A stretch of 14,730 nt of DNA from JAZQHR01 sp045540695 (lineage in GTDB: Bacteria; Bacillota; Clostridia; UMGS1810): positions 1-14,730 of the forward strand of contig JAZQHR010000058.1 in the NCBI GenBank assembly GCA_045540695.1. The letters are read 5' to 3'. Below, one piece after another: positions 5,757 through 13,737 of the stretch. Numbering within the stretch: the stretch's first letter is position 1; each line of letters starts with the position of its first letter. The notes under the pieces are model-generated. The model was not told the DNA's origin. It saw only the letters and a list, made by a program, of their open reading frames with translations, and searched no databases. The position numbers were made by a program, and so were the translations under genes.

Positions 5757-7304
5757 TTACATCAGCGGTGCAAACAGTCTTAGTGTTCTTCCAAAAATTC
5801 TTGATGTAAGCTTTAACTTTTTATAATCTTCCAGCTTAAACAATCTGCACTGCCTAAGAGTGCGTTTGTAATCCTTTTCTATATTTGATATCTCATCATC
5901 GCCATACAAATATACCGCACATTCATAGTGTAGGTAAAGGCTTCGAAAATCAAAATTTATACTTCCCACAACAGCTTTTATATTGTCCGACACGCATACT
6001 TTGGAATGAACAAAACCGGGTGTGTATTCGTATATTTTTACGCCTGCCTCGATAAGCTCGGGGTAGTATGTTCTCGCAAGACTTAATGCATACTTTTTAT
6101 CAGGAATGAATGGCATTATAATAGATACATCCACACCGCGTTTTACAGCATATTTCATAGCGGAGAGCATTTCGTTTCCGGGAACGAGATAAGGTGTCAT
6201 AATATGCACATATTTTTGGGCGGTATTTATGATATCCAGATACACTCTTTCGCCAAGCGCTTCGTTATCCACAGGGCTGTCACAGTAAGGGGTGATATAT
6301 CCCTTTATACCGGGTGTGTCAGGATGTGACACAAGGTATTTTTCGTAGTTTTGAGCTTCCTTGGATGCAACCTCCCATAGTTGCATAAACATTACTGTAA
6401 AGCTGTTTACCGCATCTCCGGTAAATTTTATGGCAGAATCCTTCCATTTTCCAAAACGGACAAATTTGTTTATGTATTCATCACCTAGATTTACTCCGCC
6501 TGTAAATGCTTCGTTTCCATCGATAACCACTATTTTCCTATGGTCGCGGTTATTTTGATAGGTAGATAAAAACGGGCGGATAGGAGAGAACACTTTGCAT
6601 TTTATACCCTGACTTTCCAAATACTCCGGGTATTCAGACGGAAGGAGTGTCATACATCCCATACCATCGTACATAAGGCGAACTTCTACACCTTGTTTTG
6701 CTTTTTCTGTAAGGATATCCAGTACAGTTTTCCACATATATCCCGGACGGATAATAAAAAATTCTATAAAAATAAATTTTTCAGCTTTTTTAAGAGCTTC
6801 TACAAGTGCATCAAAAAAATCTTCACCCGAGCCATAGTACTTAAGCTCGTCTACCTCGTATGCGGGGAATCCGCAGTGCTTGTAAAGATAATTAAATACT
6901 CCAAAGTGGTGCTTGGTATATGCCTTTACAGCTTCTTTTTTATCATCCGGCCAATACATATACTTTCTTCCTGACTGTTCAATTTTAGAAAGCTTTTTCT
7001 GTAATCCTCTCGATATAAAATCCGAATGAACATACAGATACAGTATAGCCCCAAACACAGGCACAAGTCCTATGAGCAGCACCCACGTAAGCTTAAACTC
7101 AGGATTTTCGTCACGGTTAATTTCAAATATAGCCAGAATGATAGATATAAATGAGCACAGCGAATAAAGGTACACCATATTTTCTCTAAGCTTAGTAAAG
7201 CCAATAGCTATAAAGCCAAGCTGAATAAGTAAAATAAGCATACTGAAGGTTTTTCTACTGAAAATCAGCCTGAAAATATTATATTTTCCGCGACCTTTAC
7301 TCAT
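5757..7304 (-). CDS. cls: cardiolipin synthase (ClsA-type, phospholipase D superfamily)
   Basis: A 515-residue membrane enzyme that joins two phosphatidylglycerol molecules into cardiolipin plus glycerol. Three hydrophobic segments at the N-terminus (about residues 20-38, 43-61, 72-92) form the PLDc_N anchor. Two phospholipase D catalytic motifs of the HxKx4D type follow: His255-Lys257-Asp262 (HRKIVVID, with downstream GGVNLGDEY) and His433-Lys435-Asp440 (HSKVCVSD, with downstream GSINFDFRS). Both are intact, and the length is normal for bacterial ClsA. The ribosome-binding site is weak (GGTGA about 7 bases before the ATG at 7304). The gene starts 14 bases after the stop of the upstream AI-2E-family gene and is probably co-transcribed from the promoter at 8617-8645. 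It ends at the palindrome at 5623-5741. Confidence 0.95.
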   Translation of the reverse strand: MSKGRGKYNIFRLIFSRKTFSMLILLIQLGFIAIGFTKLRENMVYLYSLCSFISIILAIFEINRDENPEFKLTWVLLIGLVPVFGAILYLYVHSDFISRGLQKKLSKIEQSGRKYMYWPDDKKEAVKAYTKHHFGVFNYLYKHCGFPAYEVDELKYYGSGEDFFDALVEALKKAEKFIFIEFFIIRPGYMWKTVLDILTEKAKQGVEVRLMYDGMGCMTLLPSEYPEYLESQGIKCKVFSPIRPFLSTYQNNRDHRKIVVIDGNEAFTGGVNLGDEYINKFVRFGKWKDSAIKFTGDAVNSFTVMFMQLWEVASKEAQNYEKYLVSHPDTPGIKGYITPYCDSPVDNEALGERVYLDIINTAQKYVHIMTPYLVPGNEMLSAMKYAVKRGVDVSIIMPFIPDKKYALSLARTYYPELIEAGVKIYEYTPGFVHSKVCVSDNIKAVVGSINFDFRSLYLHYECAVYLYGDDEISNIEKDYKRTLRQCRLFKLEDYKKLKLTSRIFGRTLRLFAPLM

Positions 7305-7318
7305 GATTATATCACCAT

Positions 7319-8584
7319 TTATTGTTGATTATTTTCTTTAAGGTACGTAACATTACCTTCATCTGAAATATCTTTTATTTCGGTATATTCACCGCTGTAA
7401 ACAGGAAGTGAATTTTTCTTAAGCACAGCATTTATAACGCGTGTGATGATGTCGTATATTACCGCAAATGTCGGCACACCTATAAGCATACCTACAAATC
7501 CGAAAAGTCCGCCGCCGAGAAGAATTGCAAATACCACCCAGAACGGAGAAAGTCCTGTAGACTGACTAAGTATTTTCGGACCTATTATGTTGCCGTCAAT
7601 CTGCTGAAGTACTATTATCAAAATTATAAAATACAGACCTTGAATAGGGCTTGTGATAAGTATAAGTATAGCAGATGGTATCGCACCTATAAACGGTCCA
7701 AAGAATGGAATAACATTTGTAACGCCAACCAAAACGCTGACGATTAGTGCGTATGGCATACGGAATATTGACATAAGTATAAAGCATAGTATACCTATTA
7801 TGATACTGTCAATAACCTTTCCTATGATAAATCCGCTAAATATCATATTGCTGCGTCTTACAGTGTCCACAACGATGTTTGCCTTTTTAGGACCTAAAAT
7901 GGCATAAGTAAGTTTTTTTGTTTTGCCGATAAATCCTTCTTTGTCGGAAAGAAGATAGACAGATATAATAACACCTATGGCAATATTTAATATAACACTT
8001 GCTACATTTTTTATGCTGATAGCAAATACGCCTATCCATTCATTTGCAGCCGAAGCGAAATTGTTGTTAAACCAGTTTTGCACGTGGTTTGTCGTTGATA
8101 TTATCAGGTTTTCAAGGGTAACAGAAAGATTTGAAGAATTACCCTTTATGCTTTCAAAGTAATCTATTACATAGCTGAACCTTTGTGGAAGGTCGCTTAT
8201 AAGCTTTGTTATGCTTTCCACAAGTTCAGGAATAATCATATTTAAAAGTATGGCAAGCACTGCTATTGTAAGGATTAACGCTATAGCGATGCTTAATTTT
8301 CGTATAATAGCAAAACGCTTTTCGGGAGATTTTGCTTTCTTTTTAGACATAAGTTTAGCTATATTTCGTTCAAAAAAGCTCACCACCGGATTTAGTACGT
8401 AAGCTATTACAAAGCCAAATATAATAGGCTGTAATATATAAAATACCATCTGGATAAAGCTTGATATTTTGTCAAGCCTGAACATCATAAAAAATACCAA
8501 TATACTTGCTACTATTACCAAAAAGGCAGTAGCTCCCGCACTTAAGTATCTTTTTATATCAAATTTTGGTTCTTTGTTTATCAT
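7319..8584 (-). CDS. AI-2E family transporter (DUF20/PerM-like membrane protein)
   Basis: A 421-residue multi-pass membrane protein of the AI-2E transporter family (PF01594). Members include the autoinducer exporter TqsA, PerM-like proteins and sodium/proton antiporters, so the substrate is open. About eight membrane segments are visible: three in the first 120 residues, then a soluble region (about 121-180), and the rest from 185 to 385. The conserved VTNVIPFFGPFIGAIPSA (288-305) and IIGPKILSQSTGLSP (333-347) motifs are present, followed by GGGLFGFVGMLIGVP (357-371), all diagnostic. The C-terminus is a short polar tail. AGAAGG lies about ten bases before the ATG at 8584. It leads a two-gene operon with cardiolipin synthase, which suggests a membrane-related role. 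Confidence 0.92.
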   Translation of the reverse strand: MINKEPKFDIKRYLSAGATAFLVIVASILVFFMMFRLDKISSFIQMVFYILQPIIFGFVIAYVLNPVVSFFERNIAKLMSKKKAKSPEKRFAIIRKLSIAIALILTIAVLAILLNMIIPELVESITKLISDLPQRFSYVIDYFESIKGNSSNLSVTLENLIISTTNHVQNWFNNNFASAANEWIGVFAISIKNVASVILNIAIGVIISVYLLSDKEGFIGKTKKLTYAILGPKKANIVVDTVRRSNMIFSGFIIGKVIDSIIIGILCFILMSIFRMPYALIVSVLVGVTNVIPFFGPFIGAIPSAILILITSPIQGLYFIILIIVLQQIDGNIIGPKILSQSTGLSPFWVVFAILLGGGLFGFVGMLIGVPTFAVIYDIITRVINAVLKKNSLPVYSGEYTEIKDISDEGNVTYLKENNQQ

Positions 8585-8616
8585 ATACCAATACCTTCTT
8601 TTTTGGATAATATAAT

Positions 8617-8645
8617 ATTATACCATATTTTTATAAAAAGTTCAA
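8617..8645 (-). promoter_or_regulatory. sigma-A-type promoter of the AI-2E/cardiolipin synthase operon
   Basis: On the minus strand TTGAAC (8640-8645) precedes a consensus TATAAT (8617-8622) by exactly 17 bases, predicting a start near 8610. It begins only 6 bases beyond the stop of the acyltransferase gene. No terminator hairpin lies between them, so read-through from that gene is possible. Confidence 0.85.
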
Positions 8646-8651
8646 TAAAAG

Positions 8652-9692
8652 CTATATACCGCGATTTTTGCTTTTAACAAATAGCCTTTTAAATATTGTC
8701 CCTATAAAAGCATTTCCAAAAATCATCACAAGTATTATAGCTGTTAAAAAAGCAAAAAACTCATTTTTTACAAATACACCTGCATATTTTCCAATCAGTT
8801 TAACCACAAAGCCATGAAGTAAATATACTGAAAGAGTGTTTTGACCAATGGTAGTGATGAGGGGTATTTTTCGTGAGGTGTATGGCTTTAGCACATAAAG
8901 TAAAAGTGATATATATATGCCTGACATTATCATAACCAACGCACGTGTAGCTATAGAGTAATCAAGCGACACATAAGGATACGCACCATAAAGTATGCTT
9001 GAGTTGACATTTGAAAAATACAATAATACCGCAGATGCTATTGCACCTGCTATTATCAAACATTTTTTAAGTGCATTTACGTTGAAAGTCGTTTTATCAG
9101 GATGCGTAGATGCATATTTACGGGAATATAACCCAAGCACAAACCATGGCTGAAATACGAAAAACCGCGAGAGTGCTGCGTAATATGCAAACGTTTTATC
9201 ATATCCTATTACCAGTGCCAGTGCAAATACACATACTATTGTAAGGCATGTTCTCTTTTCCAACGCTGACTGGTATATAGGTATCAACAGCTGATAAAAT
9301 ATGCATACCAGCATATACCAAAGTATCCAGTTTGGTGAGGCGTATTGAAAAATAATATCTTCGCCAAGAACTACCCTTTCAAAAAGTATATATAATGTCT
9401 GAAATAAAATGTATGGTATCACCCAACTTTTAAAAATTCCGTCAGGTTTAAACTTCACAAAATATCCAAACAAAAATATAAACGCCGGCATGTGAAAGGA
9501 ATATATGAGCTTGTACAAAAAAGTATTCTCAAATCCGCCTATGCCCAAAAGATGTGCAAATACTACGAGTATTATAAGTATACATTTTATATTGTCAAAT
9601 CCATAATCTCGCGGGGTAGATTGAGTATTGATGTGCTCTGTATGTACGTTTATATCGTGTGTAATGCTTTCAGATTCTATAGTGTTACCCAT
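8652..9692 (-). CDS. membrane acyltransferase, acyltransferase-3 family (fucose 4-O-acetylase-like)
   Basis: A 346-residue integral membrane protein of the acyltransferase-3 family (PF01757), close in pattern to the fucose 4-O-acetylase group, which O-acetylates surface sugars. After a polar N-terminus of about 28 residues comes YGFDNIKCILIILVVFAHLL (30-49) with the expected Asp33 and catalytic His47, then SFHMPAFIFLFGYF (65-78), NWILWYMLVC (121-130), FVFQPWFVLG (178-187) and IGQNTLSVYLLHGF (282-295). About ten membrane segments fit the family. The start is the ATG at 9692, with GAGGTGA at 9698-9704; an in-frame start at 9740 lies in the promoter's -35 box. The gene has its own promoter. Which glycan it modifies is not visible; wall or capsule polysaccharide is a guess. 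Confidence 0.85.
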   Translation of the reverse strand: MGNTIESESITHDINVHTEHINTQSTPRDYGFDNIKCILIILVVFAHLLGIGGFENTFLYKLIYSFHMPAFIFLFGYFVKFKPDGIFKSWVIPYILFQTLYILFERVVLGEDIIFQYASPNWILWYMLVCIFYQLLIPIYQSALEKRTCLTIVCVFALALVIGYDKTFAYYAALSRFFVFQPWFVLGLYSRKYASTHPDKTTFNVNALKKCLIIAGAIASAVLLYFSNVNSSILYGAYPYVSLDYSIATRALVMIMSGIYISLLLYVLKPYTSRKIPLITTIGQNTLSVYLLHGFVVKLIGKYAGVFVKNEFFAFLTAIILVMIFGNAFIGTIFKRLFVKSKNRGI

Positions 9693-9711
9693 TACTTTCA
9701 CCTCAGTAAAT

Positions 9712-9740
9712 ATATTACAACTTAAATAGGGGACAGTCAA
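9712..9740 (-). promoter_or_regulatory. sigma-A-type promoter of the acyltransferase gene
   Basis: On the minus strand TTGACT (9735-9740) is followed after 17 bases by TAATAT (9712-9717). The predicted start, near 9705, is at the very edge of the Shine-Dalgarno site (9698-9704), so the leader would be only about 13 bases. Confidence 0.75.
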
Positions 9741-9776
9741 GGAAAAATATGGATATATTGTAAACTTTTTAAGGCA

Positions 9777-9823
9777 TATTACAAATAAAAACCCTGCAAT
9801 TAGATTTTCTAATTGCAGGGTTT
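9777..9823 (-). terminator. strong intrinsic terminator of the GH20-like operon
   Basis: A 15-bp perfect stem (9809-9823 with 9789-9803) around a 5-base loop, followed on the minus strand by a T-rich run. It starts 8 bases past the stop of the last hydrolase gene and lies upstream of the acyltransferase promoter, so the two units are insulated. Confidence 0.95.
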
Positions 9824-9830
9824 AAAGCTT

Positions 9831-11756
9831 TTAATATTTTATCTCTTTTGTGTAAACCTCTGCTCCTTCAAACTTGCCCGAAGATACAAACTTAATATCC
9901 TTTATCTCTTTATCGCCATAAGGATTTTCAAAAGTCCATGTATAATATGTCTTACCGTCGATGATGCTAGGAGATGTCGGTCCTGAAACTTCTATTAATT
10001 TACCGCTGTTTACATAAATATCAATATTTTCATTAGATATACTTTCGCCATAGTATACAGGTTCTTTATAAACAGTGCCATCTGCGTATGTAATTACGTA
10101 ATCACCCATATAGTAGTCTTCATCTTTTACATAGTCGCCATCTACGAACCAGAAATATGCTATCTCGTGATTTGTAGTATGGGTAACGGTTATGTACTTT
10201 TTGTCAGGACTAACCTTAAGTATGCTGTCTAAATAATAGCTATGCAACTCTTTCTTTGCCTTTTCAAAAAGCTCTGGTTTATATGGGTCATCGTAATTTT
10301 CACTCCATGCCATATACGAATTGTAGATAAGGTCGCATATATCACCATTTCTCTGCATGTTTTTATAGTCAGGTCTGCACCAAGCTGATGAAGATACACC
10401 AACAAGTTTTATTGTCTTATTTATTCGTTTTTTCCAGTTTACAAAAGCTCTGCCGATAAAGTTTGACAATACCACATCATGTCCTGTAAATACATGGTCA
10501 AAGTTATTTTTAAAATACCAATACCAGTCGCCTATAATAATGTCTTTCGGGATTTTATTTATAGCAGGATATATCGCAGGAACGTGTCTTACATCGTCTT
10601 TCGGGAATGCTGAAAGTCCACCGCAAAGCTTACCTTTTCTGTCGATGTATGGTTCGCCGTTTGCCTCTTCACATGTCATACCATTCTTGTAGAGTTTGGT
10701 AAACTTATCTCCCCACATTATAACCTTTTTACCTTTTTCTGCAAGGTAATTGTAAAGCTTTGTTACATCATCTGCAAAAAGGTCTACAGGATCTTTGTCC
10801 TTACATTTATCGCACACGCCGATAGTTACTACTTCATCATGTCCGATAGAAAAATAGTCAGTTCCCTTAAACACATCGAGTACCTCGTCTATAAGGTCAA
10901 ATACTATTTCGTATGTTCTTGGGTTAGACGGACAGTATGTATCAGGGTCATGGTCGTCTACTCGCTCGTTTAATTCAGGATACGCACGAACTATGTAGTC
11001 AGCATGTCCAAGCGTAGGTAGGTCAGGCACAACTTCTATACCGCGGTCATTGCAGTATTTGATAAGCTCACGCATTTCATCCTGTGTGATGTACGAACCG
11101 CCGCCATTTTCAGCATGAATAGCGTTTTTTGCCCAAGGGTATGTATAGTGCTGTAGTTTATCAGAAACACCTGAATCAGAGAGCATACGTGTAGCAAATT
11201 TTTCCCATTCCTCATTTATCTTTGGATGCTTTTTGTACTCCATAGCACCGCCGACTTCTATCATTATGTAATTGTACTTGTACGCAACGAGTATGTCATT
11301 TACCATACTCTTAAATTCATCAAATCTCTTTCTGCCGGGCACAAAATAGTGAAGTCCTCTGCGCGGTATAAACGGCTTGTCATATATAAAGCACTCGGTA
11401 AATTCGCCATCATTCATAAGTAGCTTTATGGTCGAAATAGCGTGTATAATCGCTCTTTCGGTTTCGCCATATACGTTTGTAACTTCGCCTGCGTCGATAA
11501 CGTAGCCTTCTTCATTGTACTCGTACGGCTTTCCTGTAGCCTTTGAAACTTTCTCTTTGATATCATCAGGGATACCCAGATTAAGCTTAACTAAACTACA
11601 TTTAACGCCGTCTGTAACGCCTGTGTTTTTACCGCAAACCTCACTTAAATACTCGCCGATAAATGCGTTTTCAGTTTTGATGTTTTCAAGTTTTGCACCA
11701 CTTAGCAAAACCTTCTTGTCTGATTTTTCCTCAAAAACATTGTACTCAAAAAACAT
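9831..11756 (-). CDS. glycoside hydrolase family 20-like protein (beta-N-acetylhexosaminidase-type), copy A
   Basis: A 641-residue protein, last gene of the tandem set. The N-terminal part (about 1-125) matches the GH20b-type alpha/beta domain (LNLGIPDD, EEGYVIDAGE, VYGETERAIIHAISTIKLL). A TIM barrel follows (about 130-480): RRGLHYFVPGR (132-142), IEVVPDLPTLGHADY (240-254), the catalytic pair Asp307-Glu308 in FSIGHDEV (302-309), and MWGDKF (347-352), where Trp348 fits the GH20 barrel Trp. A beta-rich C-terminal domain (about 520-641) has YMGDYVITYADG and FENPYGDKEIKDI. GH20 enzymes remove terminal N-acetylhexosamines by substrate-assisted catalysis; the substrate here is unknown. There is no signal peptide, so it should be cytoplasmic. 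The ATG at 11756 has AGGAG about 10 bases upstream. It starts 37 bases after copy B stops and is followed by a terminator. The family call is from motifs and is distant from well-studied members. Confidence 0.75.
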   Translation of the reverse strand: MFFEYNVFEEKSDKKVLLSGAKLENIKTENAFIGEYLSEVCGKNTGVTDGVKCSLVKLNLGIPDDIKEKVSKATGKPYEYNEEGYVIDAGEVTNVYGETERAIIHAISTIKLLMNDGEFTECFIYDKPFIPRRGLHYFVPGRKRFDEFKSMVNDILVAYKYNYIMIEVGGAMEYKKHPKINEEWEKFATRMLSDSGVSDKLQHYTYPWAKNAIHAENGGGSYITQDEMRELIKYCNDRGIEVVPDLPTLGHADYIVRAYPELNERVDDHDPDTYCPSNPRTYEIVFDLIDEVLDVFKGTDYFSIGHDEVVTIGVCDKCKDKDPVDLFADDVTKLYNYLAEKGKKVIMWGDKFTKLYKNGMTCEEANGEPYIDRKGKLCGGLSAFPKDDVRHVPAIYPAINKIPKDIIIGDWYWYFKNNFDHVFTGHDVVLSNFIGRAFVNWKKRINKTIKLVGVSSSAWCRPDYKNMQRNGDICDLIYNSYMAWSENYDDPYKPELFEKAKKELHSYYLDSILKVSPDKKYITVTHTTNHEIAYFWFVDGDYVKDEDYYMGDYVITYADGTVYKEPVYYGESISNENIDIYVNSGKLIEVSGPTSPSIIDGKTYYTWTFENPYGDKEIKDIKFVSSGKFEGAEVYTKEIKY

Positions 11757-11793
11757 ATCCCTATCACTCCTAAATTATTTTTAAAAAATTATA

Positions 11794-13716
11794 TTAATAT
11801 TTTATCTCTTTAGTGTAAACCTCTGCGCCTTCAAATTTGCCTGATGTTACAAACTTAATGTCTTTTATCTCCTTGTCAGCATAAGGATTTTCAAAAGTCC
11901 ATGTATAGTATGTCTTGCCGTCTATTACGCTTGCATAGCTCATACCCGAAACCTCGTTTAACGCGCCCGATGGCTTTGTTATATCAATGTTTTCGTTTGA
12001 TATGTTTTCTCCGTAATATACAGGCTCTTTATGTGTAGTGCCATCTGTGTATGCAACTACATAATCGCCCATGTAGTAGTCTTCCTCTTTTACAAAATCA
12101 CCATCATAGAAAACATGATATGGTATATTGTGATTTGTAGTGTGAGTAACTGTGATATATTTCTTTTCAGGCGACATTTTAAGGATACTATCTATATAAT
12201 ACGAATTTTGCTCTTTTCTTACCTTTTCAAATACTTCCGGATTGTCAGCATCGGTGTAATCACAATCCCAACCTACGCAGGCATTGAACATAGTATGATA
12301 TATTGCGCCGTTTCTCTGTGCGTTTATATAGTCGTTTCTGCCCCAGTTAGAGTTTGAAAGACCAAGAACATCCATAGTTTTGCCAACTCTTGTTTCCCAG
12401 CCTTTGAAAGCAGATGCGTGGCAGTTTGTCATAAGAAGCTTATGTCCTTTAAATGTGTCGTCAAATGTATAGCCGTTATCTTGACCGAATTGCCAGTACC
12501 AGTTTGTGATGGTAATATCCTCTGGAAGTCTGTCGATAGCAGTATGAAGTGCAGGAACGTATCTTGAATCGCCCTTTTCAAAACCTTCAAGGCCACCGCA
12601 AAGCTTACCTTTCGCATCGATATATGGCTCATAGTTTGCTTCTTCAGGGGTTTTTCCGTCCTTGTAAAGCTTGGTGAATTTATCACACGACACTATCGTC
12701 TTTCTGCCTTTACTCTTTATGTAATCGTTTAGCTTTTCAATATCCCCTATAAATAAATCAACAGGGTCTTTATCCTTACATTTGTCGCAAAGACCGATAC
12801 TTACTACCTCGTCGTGACCGATAGATATGTATCGGCAATTTTCAAACACTTCAAGGTTTTCATCTATAATGTCAAACATTACTTCGTAAGTCTTTGGATT
12901 TGATGGACAATAGTGGTCAGGATCGGGATCTTCTTTTCTCTCATTTAATTCGGGATATGCTCTTACAATGTAGTCAGCGTGTGATAAACCGGGGATGTTT
13001 AATATTATCTCAAGTCCGCGTTCTTCACAGTATTTTGCAACCTCTTTTGCCTCTTCCTGGGTGATGTACGAACCACCGCCTACCTCAGGGTGAATAGCAT
13101 TTTTGCACCAAGGGTATGTGAAGTGCTGAAGCTTATCCGCAACTCCCGAGTCCTCAAGCATACGCGTAGCAAACTTTTCCCATTCATCGTTTATCTTCGG
13201 ATGTCTTTTGTATTCAAGTCCGCCTGCAGTTTCCATAAATACATAGTTGCATTTGTATGGAAGAAGTACCTCGTTTACAGTTTGCTTGAAGTTTTCCATT
13301 TGGTGTCTGCCGGGTAAAAACATCTTAAATCCACGCATCTTAAGTGCTGGGCGATCGTACAAAAATACTTCTTTAAACTCGCCCTCTTTTATAAGCTGTT
13401 TTATAGTAGAAATAGAGTGGATAATAGCTCTTTCGCTTTCGCCATATACATTTGTAACCTCACCTGCATCAATTACATAGCCTTCCTCGTTTGGCTCGTA
13501 TGATGTGCCAAGCTTTTTGATTACATCTGCAGGAATACCTATGTGAAGGCTTATTTCCTTACATTTCACACCTTCATTTGCTGTTTCCTTAGCGCACGCC
13601 TCGGCTAAATACTCACCGATAAATGTGTTAGAAGTTTCGATGTTATTCCGCTTTGCATCGTTTAATAATACCTTGTTTTCCGACTTTTTTTCAAATACAT
13701 TGTACTTAAAAAACAT
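11794..13716 (-). CDS. glycoside hydrolase family 20-like protein, copy B
   Basis: A 640-residue paralogue that aligns from end to end with copy A; the first residues (MFFKYNVFEKKS) and the last 16 (identical to A) are especially close. The same domains are seen: GH20b-like N-terminus (to about 125), TIM barrel (about 127-485) with the Asp302-Glu303 pair in ISIGHDEV, and the C-terminal beta domain. The segment matching MWGDKF of copy A reads VSCDKF (342-347), so the barrel Trp is replaced by Ser. There is also a four-residue insertion after NWYWQF (405-410). Both suggest a changed sugar pocket. No signal peptide is seen. The Shine-Dalgarno site is an unusual G run (GGGGGG, 8 bases before the ATG at 13716). 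The gene begins 21 bases after copy C stops, so the three are one operon. Confidence 0.75.
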   Translation of the reverse strand: MFFKYNVFEKKSENKVLLNDAKRNNIETSNTFIGEYLAEACAKETANEGVKCKEISLHIGIPADVIKKLGTSYEPNEEGYVIDAGEVTNVYGESERAIIHSISTIKQLIKEGEFKEVFLYDRPALKMRGFKMFLPGRHQMENFKQTVNEVLLPYKCNYVFMETAGGLEYKRHPKINDEWEKFATRMLEDSGVADKLQHFTYPWCKNAIHPEVGGGSYITQEEAKEVAKYCEERGLEIILNIPGLSHADYIVRAYPELNERKEDPDPDHYCPSNPKTYEVMFDIIDENLEVFENCRYISIGHDEVVSIGLCDKCKDKDPVDLFIGDIEKLNDYIKSKGRKTIVSCDKFTKLYKDGKTPEEANYEPYIDAKGKLCGGLEGFEKGDSRYVPALHTAIDRLPEDITITNWYWQFGQDNGYTFDDTFKGHKLLMTNCHASAFKGWETRVGKTMDVLGLSNSNWGRNDYINAQRNGAIYHTMFNACVGWDCDYTDADNPEVFEKVRKEQNSYYIDSILKMSPEKKYITVTHTTNHNIPYHVFYDGDFVKEEDYYMGDYVVAYTDGTTHKEPVYYGENISNENIDITKPSGALNEVSGMSYASVIDGKTYYTWTFENPYADKEIKDIKFVTSGKFEGAEVYTKEIKY

Positions 13717-13737
13717 ATCAATTACCCCCCATAAATA

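Noticed and set aside
12031..12357. 108-codon rightward frame inside copy B of the GH20-like genes
   Set aside because: It is antisense to a well-supported gene, has no ribosome-binding site, and its cysteine- and isoleucine-rich product is typical of a shadow frame. The same applies to the other antisense frames under the hydrolase, cardiolipin synthase and AI-2E-family genes.
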